Source: Linum tenue (lineage: Eukaryota; Streptophyta; Magnoliopsida; Malpighiales; Linaceae). Taken from it: DNA of 64,000 nt. How positions within the stretch are numbered: position 1 is the stretch's first letter; the number at the start of each line of letters is the position of its first letter. Below the pieces are notes generated by a model. The model had not been told where the DNA came from and made no database searches. It was given only the letters and a program-made list of their open reading frames with translations. Shown one piece after another: positions 1-13,283 of this stretch. The stretch lies in contig CAMGYJ010000003.1 of the NCBI GenBank assembly GCA_946122785.1, positions 1,426,001 through 1,490,000 of the forward strand. Reading direction: 5' to 3'. A program made the position numbers and the translations under genes.

Positions 1-2753
1 AATAAAAAAAATAAAAATGGAAATGAGATTATGAGATATGGTTTTTATTTTTCATTTATTTGGTGTGGTGGTGGGGGCGAATATGTGCCGGATCTGGTTT
101 GGGGTTTGGCGGTTGGTTGCCGTAACTCTGAAAAAGAAAAGAAATTAATTAATAGTGTGCCTAATTTTAATTGGTTGGTATTTAATTAGTTGCCGTAATC
201 TCTGAATTATTATGAAATTCAATGAAATGTTCTCTACGGTAGATGTTGTCCACCTCGGCTCCACCTGTCACCACGAAGATCTGTGTGTGACTGTTAAATT
301 CGATTCGATTTGATTGGGATGAATATATCAAAAATGTAATTGATCTTATATGATTAGGTTAGATTTCGAATTATAATATTTTTTTTCGATGATTAAGAGG
401 CTTCATTGGTATTGGAATCTAAATCGAACCGACAATAGATTCAACTTAGTCAAATTGAGGTTAGATAGTTACAACAAAGGACGGTAATTGTATACCGAAC
501 CAAAAAAAATTAAAAGCTAGTTGATTTTGTGCTAATTCATTTGATTCTAACCAAATCTATCATTTAAAACCCCATATTCGTAATTTTTCCATTAGTAATT
601 CGATAAAAAAAAAATACTCCGCAACATTGAACCGCAGTAAAACCAAATCAGATTCAGAAGCCAAGAAACGATAGAGAAATAGGTGGAGATTGAGTTAAGG
701 CGGTTGTTTGATATCCTATATTTTCCTTGCAAATTCAAGTTTGCAAAGTAAACCATTAATTAATCAAGATTTCTAGTGGACAAATCTAGAGAAAGAGCAT
801 GACGAGGATGAGGGAGATAATATGTGATTGTCAAAATAATCGAAGTGGATAAGATAAGGATTTCATCCTATAATTTAGTGGATCTCATTAAATTGGAATT
901 ATGATGTTAATAAATCTGTTGTTAATTTGTTATTAATAGGAAATTTCTGGATTGTCCTGAATTTCGAGATTATCTTTAGATTGTGTGAGTCTATATGTAG
1001 GATTAAAGTTTAGACTAATCTCGAAGATAGTTAAGTGGGTATCATTCTTTTTCAACTCTGCCCATCACATCATTACTCTGTTTATTTCAATCCTTCGTCG
1101 TTGCTAAGTTCTTATTTGACGAGTGAGTTCAACTCCGTCTTTACGCTCATTATTAACTTTCATTTCGTTTCTTACCAAAACCCTAATAATCATTATTATG
1201 AATTTTGATTCCGGGCATGATTTCTCAAACACCACAAAAGTAAAATCCAAGGTGATTATGTGAACCACTTGTATTCCATTGGACTTGAGCCCACCCTAAT
1301 TAGCATTTACATTATTTCAACTTATCATTCGTCATTGGTAATCAAGAAAACTATTTAGTCTTTACCTTTCCAGAAGTTTTTTTAATTTTATTATTATATA
1401 TGATCAAGCTCATAATTTCAGAAAACTACGTACGCACCAAGAATTGTTGTAGCATAGAAAACAATGGGTAGAATTCAGGGTTGTCAAATCGACGAGGCAA
1501 CAAAAGCATATATGTTTCTAGAACGAAAATAATTTCTAATATATGTTCACATATGACAATCATATAATGGAATTAATTTATTAAATAAAATGTAATTAAC
1601 AAAATCAATATTGAAACCTACGAAACAAACAATGTATTTTCCAAATTCATAATGAATTCAAAAGTCTCATATATCCATGGTTTTCCAAAATCCAGATTTA
1701 TCAAAACTTTTATTTGTCAAATCCACGCAACAAACAACGACCCCCCATTAGGTTCCAAATTGATAAAGATTAAGGTGTATACTTCTAGTGGCGGAGACAG
1801 TCTCATAACAGGGTGAGCATGTAAGGTAATGAATGATATAGTATTCGTTGTTGGTCTTTTCTCAAGTGTTCGAGTTATTGAACCCATTATATTGGTTTTG
1901 CAAATGTTATTAAATTTAATGATTGAAAGATCTCGCGTTCACATCCTGACGAGCCCAATTAATACTAGTTTACTTAGACAAACTTCAAATATATAATGTA
2001 ATTTTCGTTTGAACCAATACATGAGAACGAGCATAATATAAGATTCAATTTTGGACTTCCACAGCTCGAATCATTCTAAGACAAAGCCTTGTGCAATAAG
2101 GAAAGTAGACATTTCGGTCGACGGAAGCAAAGTCTTCATCCTCCCCTGTCTTCCCATATGCTCTGTTTTGTTTAGTGTGCTAATTAGAAAATTTAGGATT
2201 GACTCAAACTCTTTCTTTATGTCTCCATAATACAATGTTTAATGGACACTTTAATAATACTTCTTTTGAGAGGTTGTTCTCGTGGGATTGAAATTTCAAG
2301 CCTAATTCCCGCGGGGACGTAAACCATACACACTTCTTTTTCTTCTTCTTCATTTACTCGGTTTCTCTTTTTAAACTCTCCAGATAAGATAGAGTTGTTT
2401 TCCATTCCATGTCTGTTTTGGTTGCTCTTGTCTTCATTCTTCAACGATTTGATTTAAGAAGACCGCGATCTTTGTTGTGTCTCCTATCATACTGATTTCA
2501 CGCCACAATTTAGTCATAATCCATCCAAGCTAAGGGCGCATTGCTTGTCCGGCTTACCGATCCACACGATCAAGAGAAATGGTACGATATTTGTTTGCGT
2601 ACAATTTAAGATATTCGAAATTAAGTATTTAAGTTAAGAATGTTCACACATTTCAATCAACTTTTCGGTTGATAGACTCAATCGATGCTTAACATACTAG
2701 CTTTGCCATCTCCAATATATCTTATGTGCTCAACCTCGTAAGTTGATTTTATT
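1..2753. other. AT-rich intergenic DNA, no recognisable gene
   Basis: I see no conserved coding sequence, RNA gene or bounded repeat here. The longest open frames are under 80 codons, low in complexity or without family resemblance, including a 75-codon minus frame at 2217-2444 that is rich in Lys and Glu. The stretch is AT-rich, as expected of plant intergenic DNA or decayed elements. Confidence 0.6.
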
Positions 2754-3017
2754 TGGTTTAATACACTTGTATATCCAAAACTTTCACGGTTGTGCCAATA
2801 ATATCCAAATTTTCCGATATACCACTTATATCCATGTTTTAAAGTTGTTCCTTGCCAAATCTATCAATTTCCCAATATATTTTTGGTTAAATACACTAGT
2901 ATATCCAAAAACACCGTTAAAGAATGTGAAGGAATTGGATATAAGTGGTATTTCGGGAAATTTGGATATTATTGACACAACCGTGAAAGTTTTGGATATA
3001 CAAGTGTATTTAACCAT
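2754..3017. mobile_element. MITE with ~80-bp terminal inverted repeats
   Basis: The left end (from TTGGTTTAATACACTTG) and the right end (reverse complement beginning TGGTTAAATACACTTG) are imperfect inverted repeats of about 80 bp, so the element could fold into a long hairpin. A third copy of the end sequence starts near 2883, suggesting internal duplication or a nested shorter relative. TTTTAT flanks both sides and may be the target duplication, but the sequence is too simple to be sure. There is no coding capacity; the 102-codon plus frame at 2743-3051 simply reads through the inverted repeats. Confidence 0.65.
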
Positions 3018-3174
3018 TTTATTTTTAGAAAAACCATATACGTGGATGTAGTCGAGATAATCGGTTATATTATGACCGCCAACTGACTTGTTTTTTCTTT
3101 TTTTGGGTAGGTGTACAGAATCCGAGCCTTGTGATTATTGGACTATGAGAAATTGTAAAGCACGGACTTAACTA

Positions 3175-3611
3175 GGGGTCGTTTGGAAGTTGCGAATGTT
3201 AAATCGTTCCATTGTAATGAATCACCATAATATAAATGCATGTATTGATACAATGGATGCATTTTAACAATACATTGTTTGGTTGTTGAGATTCTACTTT
3301 ATGCATTGATTTACATAAAGTTACATTTATGGGGAAATGTCATATTTACCCTCAACTTTTAGAATAAGACAAAAACTATTGGGGATATAAATGGAAAGAA
3401 AAATGTTGACACAAATCTAAAACCAAGAATCACAACAATCTCAACTTTTAGTTGAGATTGTATAATGCATCATTTTTTGTGATTGTTGGTGGGACCTACC
3501 TAAAACAATGCATGCATTGTTTTACACTTTGGCTCTTCCAAACATTGTATTATGCACAATACATGTATTCAACAAACACAACTCTAACAATCACAACTTC
3601 CAAACGACCCC
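3175..3611. mobile_element. MITE with GGGGTCGTTTGGAAGTTG ends
   Basis: This 437-bp AT-rich element begins GGGGTCGTTTGGAAGTTG and ends with its exact inverse, CAACTTCCAAACGACCCC. The inside contains palindromic pieces such as paired CAACTTTTAGTTGAGATTG. The GTTTGG-type terminus recalls plant PIF/Harbinger (Tourist-like) MITEs, but I see no clear TWA target duplication (flanks CTA and AGA), so the superfamily is open. Non-coding. Confidence 0.75.
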
Positions 3612-4354
3612 AGATGTATTGGTAGGGTTTTTAGTGTGTGATCATGAATTTTTTGGTTGGAGGTCAACATTAGCACCTGACATGCAATTTTCAATGACGG
3701 TGGCACATTTAAGTCTCAAATAAAAGCATTCATAGTTCTATAATGATTATTAGACCACCTACTAAAAACTGTGATGTTGTACTAATGACTAGTTTATCTT
3801 AATTGCTCGAATGGGTTATCGAATTTTTTTTCTTCCTCGAATGGTGAGAAGAATCTAAACAATAAATTGCACAAAAAAAAGATAGAGGTGTGTCATAGGT
3901 GGCACTATGTAGTATGTAGCAACTCGCCACACATGAAAGGGAATAATTATAATATTTTTTTTCTCAATCTCTTCTATACAATTTTTTCCTCATATTATAA
4001 TATTTCCAATTTTCGAAAAATGGGAGAATTAAATTCGAAGAAAGGCACCAGAGAAAGGGCATAAAGGAATCATTCTCTCGAAGCCCAATAGGAGGAAAAG
4101 AAAATGGAAAGGGAAAGAAGAAATTCCCTCTAGAAATAGGAATCTCTTGAAGATAATGTTCCAATGAAAGCATCTCACTCACTAGCTACCACTTCTTCTA
4201 CCATCCACCCCCTCCATTGGATACTTAGATATTCCATTCATTTACAAATGATTTATTGGTATTTCTATTATAGTTTTTGCCTTTTTGGAAGTAACAAATA
4301 AATAGTTTATATGCTAATAGCCCGGCCGGTGCGGTTCGTTCGGATTGACACAGG
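3612..4354. other. Intergenic, nothing recognised
   Basis: AT-rich sequence with short frames only (under 75 codons). No family resemblance or repeat boundary seen. Confidence 0.5.
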
Positions 4355-4559
4355 TGCTGAGAGGCGGGGATGCAAAGCAGGTCATTGATAAGCTGTGTGT
4401 TGGTGATTGTATTGTTGCTCGTCGAGGCACTATAAGCCAGTCAGGTTGTGGCGGGCGTCGATATCGAGTCTCCGATTTCGATCTGTTGACAGTGAAAACA
4501 ATATGATGGCTCATCATATAGCGAAGAAAGCATTTTCTTTTGGTTCCTACAGTTGTTAA
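4355..4559 (+). pseudogene. RNase H-like (RVT_3 type) fragment, frameshifted
   Basis: Two plus-strand pieces in different frames resemble the C-terminal half of the plant RNase H-like domain found in LINE reverse transcriptases and related host genes. The first (about 4363-4430) reads GGDAKQVIDKLCVGD, like the usual D-A-x-x-V-V-x-x-L strand. The second (4476-4559) reads FRSVDSENNMMAHHIAKKA, like the F-x-x-V-x-R-E-x-N-x-x-A-H-x-x-A-K helix, then meets a stop. A frameshift separates them and nothing upstream looks like reverse transcriptase. Probably a 5'-truncated LINE or a dead RNase H-like gene; recognition is by motif only. Confidence 0.45.
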
Positions 4560-6186
4560 GGGATTGGTTTTCAATCTTGATTGTATTATTTTCTTGAAAC
4601 GGTTTAGTTTTTTTTTTTGTATCGCTAGTTAATACAGTACAAGTATCTCTTGCAAGAAAAAAATAAAAGTTTATGGTTGAGAAATTGTTGTCTATCTGTG
4701 TTGTGAATGGCCCTGCATGGCTCTCCTTTGTAGATAAATTGTCCAAATCTCCAATTTCTCACTTCAATCTCCATCTTTTATTTTTAATTTCTAAAGGTTG
4801 ATCTTGATTTTTCATGATTATTTTTATTGGGGAAAAAAATGAATAGGTAATGTTTGGTGGGTTAGGGTTATGGGGACATGCGGATTGTGATTTTGTCCTC
4901 CATCAAGAGTCTGATGTAGATTTTGGTGGAGTAATAGACAAACCAAACAGTTGGCTCATCACTCCATACCACCCCCCATCCACCAATAATAACAACAAAC
5001 CAAATTAAGATATTGAGGGTGACACATTTGAATAATACTAGTCTATTAAGTTATCTTGTTTGGCTCCCAGAAAAATCATACAAAAGTTAATAGAACGGAC
5101 GTTACAAAACTATTGGATGACCAGTAAATCAAATGTGTAAATTCATACTCACAAAGCGAGCAAGAGTCAACAAGTAATCCACGAGAACATTTTCTTCACG
5201 ATAGATGTGATTATGGCTTACTTGTTCATTATAAATTATAATCGAAGTAAGCATTGTCGGATCTCTGACATGATGTATGTAATATAGCTAGGTTGGGTGA
5301 CACCATTCTGACATAGTACCCGTCACTACAAACCAAAGTAAGTTTGGAAATCTTTGATATGACTTTAACATCAGAGATGACCCGATGTAACTATGATTTT
5401 GAATTAGCTGAAGATCATTAGTCCACGAGTACTCGATCCGAACAAGGATCACCTTCATGACAAGCTAAGTACAAGGTCATGAGATTTTTCGTTGTTGTTG
5501 TTGATAAGCTGAGTAATGCATCTCTTCAAGACACCATCTGAAGAGCCCGTGTTCATAGATTCAAAGATTAACCTGATACATCAATATCATGCCCATTTTT
5601 GCCAAATAATTAGGTTAACTTGCCAAACAAAAACACTTATTAATGTTACCATAGTGGATCTAACCCAAGCCAAGAGAAAGAACAATCAATGGAGATGGTG
5701 GATTCAGAAACCAGAGTGTTTATCTGGGGAAGGGTTGATTCCTGGGTCATAGACTGTGGGACCTTAATCAATAAGGCAATGCCCCACAATCAATTATTAT
5801 ATATATGTTGCTTGGGGAACCCTAAATGGCTAAATTTAATATGGTCACACCCACCAAAATGTTGGAGCTTAATCATAGATCTAGCCATCTTCCATCTCGC
5901 CTTTTTTGTTTTTAATTATTATTATTTCTATAAATGATATATTGGTAGATTTGATTGCTGTTACTTGTGGGTACAAGGTTTCTAATTTCCTTTCATAAAC
6001 TAATATTTTAAGAATTTAAAGAATGAGAGTGCATGTGTGTGTAGATCTGTTGGTTTTTCCTGTGTTCTTTGTTTGTTTGATTTGTATATATGTATATTGG
6101 TCAGATCATGTCCTGCATTGCCAGGCTGTGGATTGATTTCTGGTCTCCAAATGGCTGAAATGATGCGAACCCTTTTCTTATTTAAT
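4560..6186. other. Intergenic, nothing recognised
   Basis: No convincing gene or repeat boundary. Short plus-strand frames near 5516-5752 and 5689-5937 show no family resemblance or codon signal. Confidence 0.5.
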
Positions 6187-6625
6187 TAAGAGATCGTTTG
6201 GATGAGACATTCTCAAAATGAGGTAATTTGGAACAAAAGTCTCATTTTAGAAAATGAGCTAATTGTATGAGTAAATGTTTACATAATTGTTTTGTTTGGC
6301 TTGTGATTTGGCATGAGACAATTGTGATGAGACATTTTATGAAAATACATATTTGCTCTCATTCTTTTACCCTTCTCTATCTTGGGAAAGGAAGAAAGAA
6401 AAAAGAAATTAAATAAAAGGGGTCATATTGGGAAAAGTGACCCACAAAATGGAGAAATGTAGATTACCTCCCTCCACCCAAGTAATTGACATTGACCCGT
6501 AATGAAGCAATTTCAATTGCCTCATTCTTACTTTTTGCATCCAAACGGGGTAATTTGGCCCAATTGTCTCATTTTGAGTCAATTGGGGCACATTGACTCA
6601 TCACTTTGATCCATCCAAACTACAA
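6187..6625. mobile_element. Possible MITE, GTTTGGATG ends
   Basis: The left side reads GATCGTTTGGATGAGACA and the right side ends in the inverse motif CATCCAAAC. Between them, blocks such as AATTGTCTCATTTTGAG and AAAATGAG occur in both orientations. This pattern fits a degraded PIF/Harbinger-like MITE. The inverted ends match over only about 9-12 bp and no target duplication is clear, so this is tentative. Confidence 0.4.
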
Positions 6626-8926
6626 GTTTTTGGTAAGAGATTGGTATAAAATACATAATTAACTTTACTCTCAATAATTCGAGTTATGAAGACTAGTTGG
6701 TTTTTGACATGGTATCATAGTTGTTGATCGTAAGATCACATATTTGATTTTCATGACCTTCAATATTAACAGTCTATTTAAACTCAAGATATTGGGTACC
6801 TATCAACCTATGCATCATACACATACACCCGTCTAATAACAATGACTCGAACGATAAGACATAAAGTAGTTTGTCCACGAGTGTCTCAAACCTGAACCGT
6901 TTCCGAAGGGGAAGGAACAAGACAATTCAAAATTCTCTTTCCTCCCTCCAACGATCGAGTTGAGATGTCTTCTCTGACAAATAAAAAAAGCCTACACGTT
7001 TTCACAATTGAAACGTGGTAGAAAGTCGCGATGTTGAGACAACTTCTGATTTTGTGCATTTGTGTTGAAACGACTTTTCCAACAATATAAACTATAAAGC
7101 ATACAGTTTTTTCTTGTTGTCGTCTGCTAGAGAAGTTATTTCAACTCAAATCACTCGTTAAGCTCCTCCACCAGCTCTCTACAGCACACAGAAAAGCAAA
7201 CCAAGCAAAGAGCTACTAGTAGCAATGTTGGCCAATTATGAGCATGGAATTGGAGTTCCAAACGCAACCATCATATACAAACAATTCTATTCCTTTTTTT
7301 TTTTACAGTAAAACATTTCTATTCCTTGGTGATTATTGAAAAGCAAAAGTGATGGAACATCATATCAGGCTCCCATACTGAGAATATAAGAATCTGCAAA
7401 ATGGCCAGGATTGATTGGTTGGTTGCCGGTTGGTCAATTGCACAAGCAAGGGAAAGAAGAAGAAAGAAAAGATCAAACCCTTGTAACCAAAGTGAGATTA
7501 GATATACTTTGAGGTGACAAAGCAATGCCTATCTAATCTATGTGTTATGATAATGATCTTGTTGATTAGATTGTACTTATCTTCTTAATTATGCTTAAGA
7601 ATTTATTCCATTTCTAATTATGAGATTAAAGGGGTTGTAAACCAGGCCGTTGGTTAAGAAGTCTATTATCTCTGTTGGTTTAATAAAAGTTGAATAGAAG
7701 AATATATAATGGGCTCTTTGTGTAAGCAAGTACATCGTTGATTCCAAACCCACGACTTGGAATCTTTGAATTGGGGAAAGCAAAGTAACATCAAAGTGGT
7801 CTCTAATTTGGTTGAGACTTGAGATAGAGCACGATTGGCGAACTCGCTAGACTTTTGAAAATGACTCGAATGTGTTACCTTGCGAGGTCACTTGAGACAA
7901 GATTCTCTTCACTTCAATAAAATCTATAAGCGAATTCCACAAAACCCGAAATTATCCTTGTACTATTCGAAATGTTTGACTTGTCTATGAGTTTGATTCT
8001 AACATCATATGCATATAAACACAAGAATAGCTAAAAGAAACCACTCAATGGATATTGCCAATAACATTAAAACTCTTTTTCTATTCAACATATTTTCCGC
8101 TTTGGATCCAGTTATACACGATTTAGTTTTGAGTGTATCGTTGTGACTTTCCAAAAGACTGACTCGCTTTCTACACTACTCTATCATAAACATGTCTAAC
8201 TTCGAGATTGTTACAAGAACCCCCTCTATTTTACCACGAAAGCGTCTCGTCAATTTCAAAGCTACAAATACTTTTAAGTGGTATTGGTATAGTACTAGTC
8301 AATCGTTGGCAAAAGTCTGAACACACATAAGTGAATTGTAATTTTTTTGAGAATGACCCTTATAATTTGAAGTTGGGTAGTAGGTTGGAATGGAACCACC
8401 ATTGGCCCCTCGTTTTCCACATGTCCAAGTCCAACCCTACCTCCCAATTGTAACTGCCAAAGTAGGTTAGGAATTGGATCTCAACTCCCAAGTTAGTTCC
8501 CGACACTTCAAAATCCAGATGTTACATTTGCAAGCTGTCGCACTCCAACTAGTTGACTCTTACTCCTTAATGAGTATTCGAGTGTTTAAATCTCACGAAT
8601 ATTTGACGAATTTATTAGAGCGGAGAATCAAGCACACAATATAGGTACTTATAATTCACGAATTTTATTAAAATTTGGAAGAAAGATCAACTACAATTCA
8701 TATTTCGTAATCAAAATGTCAATTTGAGGTTAATTCTAAAACTTTCTTAAAAGAGGCAACAATGATTTCGAAATCGTGAAAATATATAGTAAAAAGTTAA
8801 TTTTAAAGTGTTTTGGTCTTTTTGGACTAAAATCGTTAGTGAATCGTGTAATATCACCAAAACAACTTATCATATAGAGATTTGATATTCCCGATATGAT
8901 CAACCGACACGATACGATTTTTAAAA
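6626..8926. other. Intergenic, nothing recognised
   Basis: AT-rich DNA with many stops on both strands. Short frames at 7319-7525 and 7595-7783 (minus) lack family resemblance. No RNA gene seen. Confidence 0.5.
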
Positions 8927-8934
8927 CCTCCAAG

Positions 8935-9638
8935 TAGGGGTGGGCGTTGGGTGGGTCGGGTGGATTTTGACCATAAAATGTACCCACCCGCGCTTAAACG
9001 GATTGATAAATTTTAACCCACCACCCACCCACATTTAGTCTCGGGTTGGGTCGGGCGGATGGTGGATGATGCGGGTGGGTTTGTGGGTTCACCCACATCA
9101 CAATGTATATAATATAAAGGAGTCAACTTGACATGATAATAGGTGAAGAGAATCATCGAGGGAAACAAGAAGTTGAAATAGGGCGAAAAATGTTGAATTA
9201 GTTCTTAAATTGTATAGAAATTCTATTATGAAAGAGTTTTCTACAAATTGAGATGATTATTAGGTGCAAGGAACTAAGGAAAATAATTCCACAAAGGAAA
9301 GAGCGGTGATCTAGGCACAAGAATTAGAGGGAAAAGTAAAGGGAAGAAGAGGGGATCTCTATTTGGAAGGTTGCCTTTGAGGTTCAAACTCCAGGAGCAG
9401 TCCGAGTTTATATCTAACGTCTCCACTCTCCTCTCTCTAGCGCCAACGACTTTGATCTTTTTGCTGTTGGGTTGAGCGGGTCACCCGCACACTCACCCAC
9501 AACCTACCCACCACCCGGCGGATGGCTCCTAGCGCAACCCGTCACCCACCCACAGACCCACCCACTTAACGAAATTCGGGTCAAATGCGGGTGGGTCGGC
9601 CCAAACCCGCGGATGATCCGCCCGCATGCCCAGCCCTA
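8935..9638. mobile_element. hAT-like non-autonomous element with perfect 8-bp target duplication
   Basis: The 704-bp element starts TAGGGGTGGGCGTT and ends GCATGCCCAGCCCTA, short imperfect inverted ends. It is flanked by the perfect 8-bp direct repeat CCTCCAAG at 8927-8934 and 9639-9646. An 8-bp duplication and TAGGG-type ends fit hAT-type non-autonomous elements. The outer 100-150 bp on both sides are rich in GGGTGGG/CCCACCC tracts in inverted orientation; the centre is AT-rich. No transposase is encoded, and the 68-codon plus frame at 9472-9678 is a by-product of the CCCACCC repeats. Confidence 0.8.
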
Positions 9639-9659
9639 CCTCCAAGGGTGTAGAAATCT

Positions 9660-10067
9660 CACGTGTGACAAATGCTAGAAGGAAAAAGAGGTAAACCATT
9701 GTAAACCCGCCATTAACACCCAGTCAGAAATAGTAAACTCATCGTGAACAAACAAACAAACGCCACAGGAGTACAAAATGGTTGCCCTAGAAACTGAAAC
9801 CGACTGACCCTACAACAACAAAAACACCATCCTCAGTGGTACATTGTTCCTCAAGTAATCCAAGACAAAACTTCTCTTTTCTTCATCACCAACCCTAGCG
9901 GAAAAATTTCCTCTACCACCAAAGGCAGGAGGAGAGAAACAATTGCAATGACTCCAATAAAACCCGCAAAAACTACCGACTTGCTACCATGTTTATGTGA
10001 GAACAATCTCTCCTGGGGCAAGAGATCCATCAGTGCTTTGTCACCGTCTCCAATCTGCATCGATGGT
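9660..10067 (-). other. Probable 3' UTR and downstream flank of the H+-PPase gene
   Basis: This lies immediately after the TGA of the pyrophosphatase gene on the minus strand. The sequence is non-coding and T-rich on the transcribed strand and probably holds the 3' UTR. The exact poly(A) site cannot be placed. Minus frames here only extend the last exon in another frame. Confidence 0.5.
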
Positions 10068-13000
10068 TCATAATAGCTTGAACAGCAAGCCACCGTGAGT
10101 GGCAAAGAACGGCGCGAACACAAGCGACTCGACAGCCATGAGCTTGATGAGGATGTTGAGCGACGGCCCGGAGGTGTCCTTCAGCGGGTCTCCAATGGTG
10201 TCACCGATCACCGCGGCCTTGTGTGGGTCGGAGCCTTTCGGGCCAAGAGTTCTGGCGTGCTCCGAAGCGCCCGCCTCGATGTACTTCTTGGCATTGTCCC
10301 ATGCACCACCGGTGTTCGATGCAGAGATAGCAATCTGCATAAAAACGGTAGCCAACAATTGTCTTGTTCAATCCATTTGGAGAAGTTCAAAGGGGGTAAA
10401 TCTTGGTTTGAGTGAGAAATGTTGTTTTTTTTTACCTGGACACCGGACACGAGAGAACCGGCGAGGACACCGGAGAGAGTCTCAACACCAAAGAAGATTC
10501 CGACGATGAGTGGTGTGAGCATGACAAGGGCGCCGGGAGGGATCATTTCCTTGATGGAGGCGTCGGTGGAGATCTTGACGCAGGTGGCGTAATCGGGCTT
10601 GGCTGTGCCTTCCATTAATCCAGGGATGGTGTTGAACTGACGACGGACTTCCTCTACCATCTTCAGGGCTGCACTTCCGACTGATTTCATTGTCATGGCG
10701 GAGAACCAGTAAGGAAGCATAGCTCCGACAATCAAACCGATGAACACTTTGGGGGTCAGCACGTCGACTGTTGAGATGGATGCACGGCTCACAAAGGCGC
10801 CGAAGAGGGCCAAGGAGACAAGTGCAGCTGAACCAATGGCGAAACCCTAGCAAGAAATGAAAAGATTCGAGTTCATTGTACTAAATGCTAGGAGTAGAAT
10901 TGGCTTAAAAATCAGATTAGCAGAGAGAAGGTTCAGACCTTGCCAATGGCGGCAGTGGTGTTTCCTGCAGCGTCAAGTGCATCAGTTCTCTCCCTGATTC
11001 TGTGGCTCATTCCTGCCATCTCAGCTATTCCTCCGGCGTTGTCACTAATGGGACCATAGGCATCGATGGCCAAACCGGTGGCGATGGTGCTGAGCATTCC
11101 AAGAGCAGCAACTGCAACTCCATACATTGCGGCAAAGCTGAAGCTGACGTAGATGCTAACTGCAATGGCAAAGATTGGGATAATGACAGACTTGTATCCC
11201 AATGCAAGGCCGAAGATGACATTAGTGGCAGCTCCAGTACGGCAGGAGTCAGCAACGTCTTGAACCGGACTGAAAAATCCAGGGCAGAGTTAAAAAAAGG
11301 GTCGAAGTAAACAGTCTTTGAGGTTGGTAACATCAAAGTTCAAACCTTTCTTATACCTGTAAGCATTGCTGGTGTAGTACTCTGTCACGAATCCGATGAT
11401 AAGGCCAGCCCATAGACCAACAGCAACGCACAAGAATAGTTGCCTGATCAAACACACTCAAACATAAGTAAAGCACAAACAGGGGAAACGGGAAAATGCG
11501 CACAAATGAAAGTATAGCTCTAAGTACCAACCAGTTATGGACGACTTTCTGGGTTCCGAAGTTGAAGATGGTGAAGGTAGCTGGAACGCTGATGAAGGTA
11601 ATGATGGCGATTCCAACAGTCATCAGCACCGTGGAAATGATGAGCTGCTTCTTCAATGCCGGCTCAATTTCTGAGACCAATTTGATCTCGAAGAAATCAG
11701 TTGCAAAGAGAGTGGTGATCAAACAGACTAGAATACCCATGGAGCTGATCAGCAAGGGATACAGCATTCCGGTGTAGTCATGGTCAATGCCAAAGGATGA
11801 AATGGATGCCACTACGAGGGCAGCACAGGATGCCTCGGCGTATGACCCGAAAAGATCAGATCCCATACCGGCAATATCACCGACGTTATCACCCACGTTG
11901 TCAGCAATCACCTGAAAAATATCACAACAATCCAATTTTAGTAAGCAACTTGGGCTGCATCATAACATCAACGACGAAATCATTTCAGGAGAGGGAATTG
12001 TTTCTTACAGCGGGGTTTCTAGGATCATCCTCAGGGATATTCCTCTCAACTTTCCCAACAAGATCAGCACCAACATCAGCAGCCTTGGTGTAAATCCCGC
12101 CACCAACTCTCCCAAACAGGGCCATGGAAGATCCTCCCAGACCATAACCAGTGATCGACTCGAAAAGGCCACTCCAATCATCACCATAGTAGAGCTTGAA
12201 CACGTTGATGGTAATGAAGAGCACCACAAGTCCATTAGCAGCAAGCAGGAACCCCATGACTGCACCGGATCTGAATGCAACAATGAAGGCCTTCCCAACT
12301 CCTTTCCTCGCCTCGAGCGTCGTCCTGGCATTCGCGTACGTAGCAATCTTCATCCCAAGGAACCCGGACACCACCGAGGTGACAGCACCAAGCAGGAATG
12401 ATATGGTGCTGAAAGCAGCAGTAGCCAGGGCAGGCTTACAGGTCCTCTTGGGATCGTAGCTGCAAGGCTGTGGCTTCGTGCTGAATCCCTCGACCGAGCC
12501 GAGGAACACGAAGATTAGAGCTGCAAACGCAACCATGAAGATCCCAACATACTTGTACTCCGTGAAGAGAAAAGAAGTCGCTCCTGCAATATCAAAATTT
12601 TCCACATCCCCACGTCAGCCACAGATATAAATACATATGAAAACACAATCGGCCTAATGAGTAGCCATGAGTTCATAAACCATGTTCCTTTCCGGTTCTT
12701 CATCATCAACTACTACTCAAGTTGGCCAAAAAAGAGTTTTACCAAACGAAAATACCCTTCAACTCTTACCCTAATCATCAATTACACGATTTCATCAATA
12801 CCCAAGTCATTGTTAAAGGCTTATAGCATAATGAAGAAAAAAGCCAGATCTTTATATCAACACGTCGAAGAAATTCATGTCCAGTTAAGAATCTGGGTGG
12901 AAAAAATAACGGCAGAGCTCATCTCATTTCCCCCATTTCCCGGTGGAATCGGAACCTAACTTTTAAGTTCTAAAAAATGCCAGATCTACTCTGAATGGAA

Positions 13001-13283
13001 GCTCAACCGACGGAGAAAAACAGACATTACCTTCAGAAATGGCGTTCTGAATCTCGGCGCACTTCATAACGACGTTGTGGTCGTTCAACCCTTCCTCCTC
13101 CTCAATCAGGTAGTCGTTGTAGCCGTTCTTGCTGGGCGAGTCCCTGCTGCCGGAAGAAGCGACAGGGGAGAGCTTGACTTGGGAGACCAGCACCCATTGA
13201 AACAGAGCGAATGCGATGCCGATGACGGCGCACACCGGGATGAATATCTCGGTGCCGAGATCTGGGAGCAGCCCCGAACCCAT
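10068..13283 (-). CDS. AVP1: Vacuolar-type H+-translocating inorganic pyrophosphatase (type I, K+-dependent)
   Basis: This gene encodes a membrane proton pump that couples pyrophosphate hydrolysis to acidification of the vacuole. Reading the minus strand with GT-AG introns gives seven exons: 13031-13283, 12009-12583, 11532-11911, 11357-11443, 10939-11269, 10436-10846 and 10068-10334. They sum to 2304 nt, exactly 768 codons including TGA, so 767 aa, close to the roughly 770 aa of plant family members. The frame is continuous across all six junctions. Visible signatures are the D-x7-K-x-E substrate motif ([11 protein letters not shown], near residue 258), [12 protein letters not shown], and [10 protein letters not shown], whose alanine marks the K+-dependent type I subgroup. 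Many hydrophobic helices are evident, including an N-terminal one after [12 protein letters not shown]. The start is the first ATG giving the conserved N-terminus. The short exon 4 (87 nt) encodes [14 protein letters not shown]. No lesions seen; it should be functional. Confidence 0.97.

Noticed and set aside
5680..5940. Possible microRNA precursor or small gene
   Set aside because: I found no foldback pairing of adequate length and no known microRNA core, and the frames lack family resemblance.
10095..10509. Plus-strand open frames of 106-136 codons opposite the H+-PPase exons
   Set aside because: They lie antisense to confirmed pyrophosphatase exons, cross its splice sites and show no family resemblance. 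GC-rich exon sequence produces them.
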